A model generated the notes under the pieces. The model was given only the letters and a program-made list of their open reading frames with translations. It had not been told where the DNA came from and ran no database searches. The translations under genes were made by a program, and so were the position numbers. This document shows positions 58,143-64,000 of a stretch of DNA of 64,000 nucleotides, one piece after another. The DNA is taken from assembly GCA_902560015.1 (NCBI GenBank), contig CACEKA010000004.1:18221-82220 (forward strand). Reading direction: 5' to 3'. How positions within the stretch are numbered: the stretch's first letter is position 1; every line of letters begins with the position of its first letter. This DNA comes from an uncultured Pelagibacteraceae bacterium. Lineage in GTDB: Bacteria; Pseudomonadota; Alphaproteobacteria; Pelagibacterales; Pelagibacteraceae.

Positions 58143-58871
58143 ATGATAGATTTTATATCAAAAAAAATAGCTCCATCCGGTGTTTTGCGTGTTGGCCTCA
58201 ATATGAGTAATTTTTTGTTAGTTAACTCAAAAGATATAAAAGGCTTACCAAATGGAGTATCCCCAGATATTGGAAAAAAACTTGCTAAAGAGTTGAATGT
58301 AAGTTGTAAATTAGTTCAATTTGAGAGACCAGGATTATTAGCTGATGCCGTAAATGAAGATAGGTGGGATATTGGAAATATAGCTTTCGAAAAGGAAAGG
58401 GGTAAAACTATAGATTTTAGTGATCCTTATGTGAATATTGATGCTAATTTTATCTTTAGAAATAAAGATAATTTTTATAGTAATGACGAGATTAATTCAC
58501 CAGGTATTAAAATAGCAGTTGTTGAAAGAAGTGCCTATGATTTATGGCTAACAGAGAATTTTAAAAAAGCTGAATTAATAAAAGTAAATACAATAGATGA
58601 TTCCCATAAATTGTTTAGAGAAGGTCACGTAGATGTTTTAGCTGGTTTAAAACCTAAACTTATAGAGGAGCTTAAAACAAACAATGATTTTAAAATTATA
58701 TCAAATCCATTCACTTATATAAAACAAGCAATTGGAATTAAGAAAGGTAATCCTGAAATATTAGATTTTTTAAATGAGTTTGTTTCAAAACTAATTAAAG
58801 ATGGTTATATAGAACAATTATTAAAAAAACATAAGGTTCAAGATAAATTAAGTATACCCAAAATAGATTAG
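58143..58871 (+). CDS. Solute-binding-protein-like (SBP_bac_3) protein without signal peptide
   Basis: A 242-residue protein with the complete bacterial extracellular solute-binding fold of family 3: LRVGLNMSNFLLVNS at 14-28, GVSPDIGKKLAKELNV (about 38-53), DIGNIAFEKERGKTIDFSDPY (about 76-96) and a closing KLIKDGYIEQLLKKHKV. The N-terminus MIDFISKKIAPSG has no signal peptide, and the in-frame codon run upstream hits a stop at 58128-58130, so no longer version exists. It is thus predicted cytosolic. No permease or ATPase is adjacent. It may be a cytosolic ligand binder or an enzyme derived from this fold (such as cyclohexadienyl-dehydratase relatives). Confidence 0.75.
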   Translation: MIDFISKKIAPSGVLRVGLNMSNFLLVNSKDIKGLPNGVSPDIGKKLAKELNVSCKLVQFERPGLLADAVNEDRWDIGNIAFEKERGKTIDFSDPYVNIDANFIFRNKDNFYSNDEINSPGIKIAVVERSAYDLWLTENFKKAELIKVNTIDDSHKLFREGHVDVLAGLKPKLIEELKTNNDFKIISNPFTYIKQAIGIKKGNPEILDFLNEFVSKLIKDGYIEQLLKKHKVQDKLSIPKID

Positions 58872-60091
58872 CTTTTAATTCCAATCCACGGCTCAGCTTT
58901 AGTAGGTATATTTTTATTTATTCCTCTCACTATCTCACCTTTTGGATCATACATAGGTAATTCACAAAGCTCAGCTTTATGAATTTTTTCATCAGTACAC
59001 TCAACATCCACTACTAATCCAGGGCCCATGTCTGATTTATCCATTAGTACAATACCAACACCACAAACCTGGTAAGGAGACCATGTGCTTGATGTTACTT
59101 TTCCAATAAATTGATTATTTTTTCTTATAGACCTTCCTTTTTTTGCTATGCCATCAACTACTCGTATACCCCAACTACGGCATTCCTTATTTGCATTTAT
59201 CAATGCTTTTTTACCTATAAAATTATCTTTTTCTAAATCAACAAAACGACCGAGACCTACAGAAAAAGGGTTAGTGTCATTTGAAAAATCTTGACCTGCA
59301 GATAAAAGACCAGCCTCAATTCTTCTTCCTCTAAATGATGGTGTTGCAGTAATGATCATTCCCATTTTTTTTCCCTCTTCAAGAATAAGATCACCTAATT
59401 TTTCAGTATTATTTTCTGGACGAAAGTAAATTTCCCAACCAAGTTCGTTAGTAAAGCCAGTTCGACTAATTATTACTTTTTCTCCTACCATAGTAATCTC
59501 AACCCAATCAAAATATTTCCATGTCTTTGCTATTGGCTCATCAATTAAATGATCAAGAAGTTCCATTGACCTAGGTCCTTGAATTTGACTTACAAATACA
59601 TTTGGCTCTTTAATTTCAACGTCAAGTCCTTCTGAATTAGCTTTATACCATGAAAACATGTCACCATCTGCTTGAGCAAACCAATAACAATTTTCATCAA
59701 TTCTTAAAAGTAAACCATCAGTGATTATTCCACCATCATGATAACAAGCAAACTGATAGGAACATCTTCCTTTTTTAACTTTTGAAATATCTCTTGGAAA
59801 AATTCTTTGTAATAATTTAAGAGCATCTGGTCCTGAAATTTCATAAGGATGCTCTCCAGTGTGTCGAAGAATAATTTCTTGTTTTGTTTTCCAATACTGT
59901 TCATCTGGAGTAGCATTTGATAATTTTTCAGTTGTAAGTCGACCAGCATAATGAGAGTACTCTGGGTCATAAGGTAGCTCTTGATAAGTTAAAGGATGGA
60001 TGCTCATAGTTCGAGCCAGTTCAACAGGTCTATTACCTTTTTCTGGTTGAGGTTTGATGGAAAACCTAAGGTTTTGTAGAGATTTATGCAT
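58868..60091 (-). CDS. GcvT-family aminomethyltransferase (dimethylglycine/sarcosine or DmdA-like)
   Basis: A folate-binding methyltransferase of the GcvT fold, 407 residues from the ATG at 60091; the frame runs on to a TTG at 60154, but the ATG (MHKSLQNLRFSIKPQ) is the more natural start. GPDALKLLQRIFPRD (about 79-93 in this numbering), GGIITDGLLLRIDENCYWF, ISRTGFTNELGWEIYFRP and TPSFRGRRIEAGLLSAGQDF follow in the order seen in GcvT/DmdA relatives. It is divergent from the Dpp-type transporter and ends convergently, overlapping the SBP-like gene by 4 bases. It is distinct from the DmdA-like gene at 53 kb. The substrate is unknown, probably an N- or S-methyl donor. Confidence 0.78.
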   Translation of the reverse strand: MHKSLQNLRFSIKPQPEKGNRPVELARTMSIHPLTYQELPYDPEYSHYAGRLTTEKLSNATPDEQYWKTKQEIILRHTGEHPYEISGPDALKLLQRIFPRDISKVKKGRCSYQFACYHDGGIITDGLLLRIDENCYWFAQADGDMFSWYKANSEGLDVEIKEPNVFVSQIQGPRSMELLDHLIDEPIAKTWKYFDWVEITMVGEKVIISRTGFTNELGWEIYFRPENNTEKLGDLILEEGKKMGMIITATPSFRGRRIEAGLLSAGQDFSNDTNPFSVGLGRFVDLEKDNFIGKKALINANKECRSWGIRVVDGIAKKGRSIRKNNQFIGKVTSSTWSPYQVCGVGIVLMDKSDMGPGLVVDVECTDEKIHKAELCELPMYDPKGEIVRGINKNIPTKAEPWIGIKS

Positions 60092-60224
60092 AGATATTTT
60101 TATTAAATTAAAACTAAATTTTAATCCAGAAAATATCGTTTTACCAAAACCCAAATTGATCTACAATCTATGATTGCATACTACATTAATATTGTTCTAA
60201 ATTAAGTAAGATGTTAGCCTTAAG

Positions 60225-60241
60225 TATAATTAACTAAGAGG
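60225..60241 (+). promoter_or_regulatory. -10 element and Shine-Dalgarno of the Dpp-type operon
   Basis: TATAAT (60225-60230) is a perfect -10 sequence with only a weak -35 (TTAAGT, 60202-60207) at 17 bases. AGAGGA (60236-60241) lies 8 bases before the ATG at 60250. The -10 would put the transcription start only a few bases before the Shine-Dalgarno, giving a very short leader. Confidence 0.4.
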
Positions 60242-60249
60242 AATTAATA

Positions 60250-61737
60250 ATGAAAAATGTTTTTAAATTGATTTCAGTTTCACTGTTATCATTAATGATA
60301 TCATTTTCATTTGCAAATGCATCAAGTGGGACTTTTAAAATTTCACATGATCTTGGATTTGGAAAAGATACAAACTTAGACGCAATTACTAAAGGCAGAT
60401 TGTTTCAAGTAGTAATAATGACTCAAAACCGATTAGTAAGAAAAGATCTAAAAGGTAAAGTTTCTGAAGAGCTAGCTACAAAATGGTCAGCTAATGCAGA
60501 TGCAACTGAGTGGACTTTTAATCTTCGTAAAGGAGTTAAATTCCATGATGGATCAGATTTTGATGCTGAAGATGTAAAATATTCTTTAATGAGAGTTAAA
60601 GATCCAGAAATTGGCTCACCTGCAAAAAAAAGCTTAAGTGTTGTAACTGATATTGAGGTAATTGACTCACATACAGTAAAAATGAAATTAAGCACTTCTT
60701 TTGCTGATTTTCCTCTTAATTTAACTGATTACAGATTAAGAATGATACCTTCAGGATCTGGAGATACTATTGGACAAACTGGAATTGGAACAGGACCTTT
60801 TGTAGTTGAAAAATTTGATGCAGAAGGAACTACAATTTTAAAAGCTAACCCAAATTATTGGGAAGGTGCACCTGGACTTGCTGAAGTTCACGTAATAGCC
60901 ATACCTGATGGAGAAGCTAGAGTTCAAGCTTTATTAACTGGTCAAATTGATATGAATAGATATGTGCAATTTAGCCAGAAAAAAATCTTTGATGGTAATT
61001 CTAAGTTTAAAACCGCAGTGATACCAACAGGAAACTGGAGAGGAATGGTTATGAATACTGAACGAGCTCCTTTTAATGATCCAAAAGTTAGAAAAGCAGT
61101 TCGTTTAGCTGTTGATAGACAAGAGTTGGTTGATACTGTTATGGGTGGAGAGGCAATTGTTTCATGTGACACACCTGTTTCACCAGCTGACCAATATAGA
61201 CTGAAAATGAAGTGTCCTCAAAACATCAAAAAAGCAAAAAAACTTTTAGCTGAAGCTGGATATCCTGATGGAATAGAAATGGTAATTCATGTATCCACTA
61301 AAGAACCAACTTGGCCAACTATTGCTGAAGTAATTCAACAACAAGTAGCTAAAGCAGGTATCAAAGTTGATATTAAAATGACTCCATCAAAAAGTTACTG
61401 GAAAGAAACTTGGATGAAAAAAGATGTTGCCATGACGCGTTGGAATGAAAGATCTGCTGATAGTGTACTTCATGAAGTTTATCATAGTAGCGCAAAATGG
61501 AATGAATCTTATTATAAAAGTTCTGACTTTGATAAAAATCTAGCAAGTGCTAGAGCTGAGCTAAACTTTAATAAAAGAAGATCAGCCTATAGAAATGCAC
61601 AAAAAACTTTATGGGAAGAATCTGGAACTATGATTCCTTACCATGTATCTAAATTAGTAGTTACTAATTCTAGAGTAAAAAATCTTGATGAAGTTGAGGT
61701 TTTTTCAATTCAGTGGCATAAAGTTAAAGTAGATTAA
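60250..61737 (+). CDS. Dpp/Opp-type ABC transporter substrate-binding protein
   Basis: A 495-residue periplasmic protein of SBP_bac_5 with a signal peptide (MKNVFKLISVSLLSLMISFSFANA). Motifs: TEWTFNLRKGVKFHDGSDFD (about 81-100), the FNDPKVRKAVRLAVDR segment (about 275-290) and a long PDG-x-x-x segment near 345. The family binds oligopeptides, dipeptides, opines, nickel or glycosides. The gene lies next to a GcvT-type methyltransferase on the other strand, so a methylated amine substrate is possible. It is followed by a hairpin before the permeases. Confidence 0.86.
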   Translation: MKNVFKLISVSLLSLMISFSFANASSGTFKISHDLGFGKDTNLDAITKGRLFQVVIMTQNRLVRKDLKGKVSEELATKWSANADATEWTFNLRKGVKFHDGSDFDAEDVKYSLMRVKDPEIGSPAKKSLSVVTDIEVIDSHTVKMKLSTSFADFPLNLTDYRLRMIPSGSGDTIGQTGIGTGPFVVEKFDAEGTTILKANPNYWEGAPGLAEVHVIAIPDGEARVQALLTGQIDMNRYVQFSQKKIFDGNSKFKTAVIPTGNWRGMVMNTERAPFNDPKVRKAVRLAVDRQELVDTVMGGEAIVSCDTPVSPADQYRLKMKCPQNIKKAKKLLAEAGYPDGIEMVIHVSTKEPTWPTIAEVIQQQVAKAGIKVDIKMTPSKSYWKETWMKKDVAMTRWNERSADSVLHEVYHSSAKWNESYYKSSDFDKNLASARAELNFNKRRSAYRNAQKTLWEESGTMIPYHVSKLVVTNSRVKNLDEVEVFSIQWHKVKVD

Positions 61738-61750
61738 TATAAAATAATAT

Positions 61751-61778
61751 TTTACAGGCCTATTTAAAGGCCTGTAAA
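61751..61778 (+). other. Intercistronic hairpin between binding protein and permease genes
   Basis: A perfect 10-bp stem (TTTACAGGCC at 61751-61760 with GGCCTGTAAA at 61769-61778) with an eight-base loop sits 13 bases after the binding-protein stop codon. The U-run after it is poor (ATTTACTTCATTT), so it is more likely to stabilise the upstream message than to terminate completely. Confidence 0.75.
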
Positions 61779-61831
61779 ATTTACTTCATTTATCAGTAAT
61801 TAATTTTTAATTTAGGTTTATAAACTGAAAT

Positions 61832-62788
61832 ATGTTTTTTTTAATTTTTAAAAGATTTGTATTAGGTTTAATTACATTATTTATTGTATCTTTAATTACT
61901 TTTATAGGTGTTGAAATATTACCAGGTGACGCGTGTACTTCATATCTTGAGAGAGAAGCATTTGGTGAAGCTTTAGCTGCATGCATAAAAAGACTCGGAT
62001 TAGATGTCCCAGCATATGAGCGATATTTATCTTGGGCATTTAATGTTATTCAAGGTGATTTTGGTTATTCATTAAGTGGCCAAATGCAAATTAATGAAGT
62101 CTTAGGACCAAGAATAAAAAATTCATTGGTTCTGGCTTCTGCAGCAATAATTATTGGTATCCCATTAGCTTTAATATTGGGAATAATCACAGCTCTTTGG
62201 AGAGATAGAATGCCAGATATTATCATTTCAACAGTTGCAATATTTTCAATGACTATTCCAGAATTTATAAGTGCTACTTTACTGATCTTAATAGTAGCAA
62301 TATGGTTAGAATGGTTACCTGGCATAGTAATTGTACCAACTGACGTCACTTTTTTTGAATTACTTCCCAATATTATTTTACCAGTGATTGCAATTGCAAT
62401 GATAATGACTGCTCATATGGCTCGAATGGTTCGTTCAAGTGTTATTCAAGTAATGGCAAGCGATTATATTCAAATGGCAATATTAAAAGGAGTGCCTTAT
62501 TGGAAAATGGTTTTCAAACATGTATTGCCAAACGCATTACTGCCAGCAATTAATGTTGTTGCTTTAACTATTGCTTGGCTATTAGGTGGGGTAGTTGTAA
62601 CTGAAGTGGTATTCAATTATCCAGGACTAGGTAGATTGGTAATCGAGTCGATATCTAATAGAGATTTACCAGTCGTTCAAGCTTTAGGAATTATTCTCGC
62701 ATCTATTTACGTTAGTATAAATTTTATAGCTGATTTATTAACGTTAATGTTAAACCCAAGATTAAAGACATTACAAACTAGAAAATAA
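61832..62788 (+). CDS. Dpp/Opp-type ABC transporter permease 1 (DppB-like)
   Basis: A 318-residue inner-membrane permease of the DppB/OppB class. The opening transmembrane helix (about 5-27), the conserved GDFGYSLSGQ-type loop (about 73-82) and the EAA-like loop (YIQMAILKGVPYWKMVFKHVLPN, in two adjacent blocks about 211-233) are present. Six transmembrane helices are predicted. It ends 3 bases before the next permease and works with it as the dipeptide or opine pore. Confidence 0.87.
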   Translation: MFFLIFKRFVLGLITLFIVSLITFIGVEILPGDACTSYLEREAFGEALAACIKRLGLDVPAYERYLSWAFNVIQGDFGYSLSGQMQINEVLGPRIKNSLVLASAAIIIGIPLALILGIITALWRDRMPDIIISTVAIFSMTIPEFISATLLILIVAIWLEWLPGIVIVPTDVTFFELLPNIILPVIAIAMIMTAHMARMVRSSVIQVMASDYIQMAILKGVPYWKMVFKHVLPNALLPAINVVALTIAWLLGGVVVTEVVFNYPGLGRLVIESISNRDLPVVQALGIILASIYVSINFIADLLTLMLNPRLKTLQTRK

Positions 62789-62791
62789 AAA

Positions 62792-63688
62792 ATGGAAAAC
62801 TCTAAAGATATATTTAATGAAAAGCCCAAAAGCTCTTTGGCAAAAGCTTTAGATATAGTATCTACGATGGCTTCAAAACCATCTGGGTTTATAGGGTTAG
62901 CAATTTTAATTTTTCATATAATTTTAGCTATAACTAGCCCGTGGTTCGCACCTTATGATTATAAAGCAATTAATCCTTCATTAATGTTAAATGCACCATC
63001 GTCAGAATTTTGGTTTGGAACTGATAGTTTAGGAAGAGATGTTTTTACCAGAACAATTTTAGGAGGAAGAACTGCTCTTACTATAACATTCTTTGGATCA
63101 ATTATTGCTTTATTGTGGGGAGGTCTTTTAGGAATTTTCTGTGGATTAGTAGGTGGAAGAATTGACGATGTAGTGATGAGGATAGTAGATGCATTTTTAT
63201 CAATACCTTGGATATTAGCTATGCTTTTAATAGTATCACTTCTTGGAACAACTACTCAAGTACTAATACCTGCTCTTGGTTTTTTTTATGGTAAAGGAAT
63301 TGTTCGTGTTGCAAGAGCAGCTACCCATGATGTTATAGCAAAAGATTTTATTGTTTCTGCGAAAGCTAGAGGTCATAGCAATCTTTCAATTATTTGGAAT
63401 GAAATATTACCAAATGTAAGAGATGCTATTTTAGTTGAAGGAGCAATGAGATGGTCTTGGATGCTTCTTGGATTTAGCTCATTATCTTTTTTAGGATTTG
63501 GAGTAAGTCCTCCAACTCCCGATTGGGGATTAATGATATCTAATGCTAGAGGATTAATGTCTTTTGCATGGTGGGCAGTAATAGCACCTATTGTTGGGCT
63601 AAGCTCATTGATTATTGGAATAAATTTAACTGCTGATGCTTTTGCTAAGGCTTTAGGAATTGACAGATCAACAAAAGCTCCTGTTTAA
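62792..63688 (+). CDS. Dpp/Opp-type ABC transporter permease 2 (DppC-like)
   Basis: A 298-residue inner-membrane permease of the DppC class. An N-terminal cytosolic segment (about 1-30), then HIILAITSPWFAPYDY (about 42-57), FWFGTDSLGRDVFTRTILGG (about 73-92, the family's GTD-x-x-GRD-x-x-SR motif) and a C-terminal FLGFGVSPPTPDWGLMIS (about 233-250) are diagnostic. The gene joins the ATPase gene with a 3-base gap, so the operon continues past the right edge. Confidence 0.88.
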   Translation: MENSKDIFNEKPKSSLAKALDIVSTMASKPSGFIGLAILIFHIILAITSPWFAPYDYKAINPSLMLNAPSSEFWFGTDSLGRDVFTRTILGGRTALTITFFGSIIALLWGGLLGIFCGLVGGRIDDVVMRIVDAFLSIPWILAMLLIVSLLGTTTQVLIPALGFFYGKGIVRVARAATHDVIAKDFIVSAKARGHSNLSIIWNEILPNVRDAILVEGAMRWSWMLLGFSSLSFLGFGVSPPTPDWGLMISNARGLMSFAWWAVIAPIVGLSSLIIGINLTADAFAKALGIDRSTKAPV

Positions 63689-63691
63689 ATT

Positions 63692-64000
63692 ATGAAAACT
63701 AATATTCAAGAAATTAAAGACTTATCTATTGGTTTTAAAAGTCAAAAAGGCAAACAAATATCAATACTTAGAAATATAACTACCAATATTAGAAAAGGTG
63801 AAACTGTAGGTATAGTAGGAGAGTCTGGGTCAGGAAAAAGTACACTTGCGCTTGCTATGATGGGTTATATTAAACACGGCCTTTTTACTACTGGAGGTGA
63901 ATGTTTATTTAAATCTCAAAATCTACTTTGTCTAAATAATAAGGAATTAGAGAAAATAAGAGGTAGAAAAATTGCAATGATCCCACAAAATGCTGGGCAA
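63692..64000 (+). CDS. Dpp/Opp-type ABC transporter ATP-binding protein, 5' part (cut by window end)
   Basis: The ATG at 63692 opens a frame that runs off the window after 103 codons with no stop. Walker A GESGSGKST appears near residues 46-54, and KIAMIPQNAG near the right edge is the Q-loop. The Dpp/Opp-class ATPases are usually about 330 or 550 residues, so most of the gene lies outside. It begins 3 bases after the DppC-like gene. Confidence 0.9.
   Translation, partial: MKTNIQEIKDLSIGFKSQKGKQISILRNITTNIRKGETVGIVGESGSGKSTLALAMMGYIKHGLFTTGGECLFKSQNLLCLNNKELEKIRGRKIAMIPQNAGQ

Noticed and set aside
60092..60154. N-terminal extension of the GcvT-family gene to a TTG at 60154
   Set aside because: TTG is a rare start and the extra 21 residues are hydrophobic-basic with no family match; the ATG at 60091 is the simpler start.

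Overview
The window looks like a chromosomal segment of a streamlined marine alphaproteobacterium of the SAR11 clade (Pelagibacterales). The evidence is an AT-rich sequence, very short or overlapping gene junctions, a proteorhodopsin at the left edge, an alphaproteobacterial (cysteine-poor) DksA, a DmdA-type demethylase, and a large share of ABC importers and enzymes for osmolytes and methylated compounds. No tRNA, rRNA, CRISPR, insertion sequence, integrase or phage gene was recognised. This taxonomic call is inference from gene content, not a marker-gene placement.

Layout, left to right. 0-3.4 kb: end of a proteorhodopsin gene and its terminator, then a membrane di-iron desaturase-like oxygenase, a 2Fe-2S ferredoxin, a ferredoxin reductase and a GST. 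3.4-6.3 kb (minus): PhyH dioxygenase and two Gfo/Idh/MocA dehydrogenases. 6.3-10.3 kb: a MOSC protein and an ectoine-type importer (ehuBCDA). 10.3-11.1 kb (minus): dksA with a lysine-rich repeat tail and two tiny unlisted membrane-protein ORFs. 11.2-16.5 kb: a polysaccharide locus (GT39, GT2, a 42-residue secreted peptide, two polysaccharide lyase-like proteins, a GH-A hydrolase). 16.8-20.7 kb (minus): TPR-methyltransferase, 2OG oxygenase and DMT transporter. 20.8-29.5 kb: an agmatinase-type hydrolase, a five-gene minus operon (class II aldolase, betainyl-CoA thioesterase-like, TauD-like, PhnZ-like HD oxygenase, GMC oxidoreductase), a divergent BKACE/CdhC-like gene, and a Rieske/D-2-hydroxyacid dehydrogenase pair. 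29.6-35 kb: Rieske oxygenase, VOC, cupin, glutamine-synthetase-like, alpha/beta hydrolase and carnitine dehydrogenase. 35-40 kb: SDR, glycine betaine importer (proXWV) and a gamma-butyrobetaine hydroxylase-type enzyme. 40-44.4 kb (minus): GDPD, VOC, ALDH, HIBADH-like and DMT transporter. 44.5-51 kb: EutA-like and DoeA-like ectoine catabolic proteins with a polyamine-type importer. 51-58 kb (minus): a seven-gene operon including DmdA-like, thiolase, TPP-lyase and FMN oxidase genes. 58-64 kb: a signal-less binding protein, a GcvT-family protein and a Dpp/Opp-type importer cut by the right edge.

How the parts may work together (inference). Much of 20-40 kb can be read as routes converging on glycine betaine: gamma-butyrobetaine to carnitine (BBOX-type), carnitine to dehydrocarnitine (CdhA), to betainyl-CoA (BKACE/CdhC-like), to betaine (thioesterase). 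Choline oxidation by the GMC enzyme, and possibly a trimethylammonio-phosphonate cleaved by the PhnZ-like oxygenase, would also yield betaine, which ProXWV imports too. Ectoine is served by separate import (7-10 kb) and hydrolysis (44-46 kb) modules.

A repeated architectural signal is that all four importers with a secreted binding protein have a stable hairpin between the binding-protein gene and the first permease gene. This suggests a common means of making more binding protein than permease.
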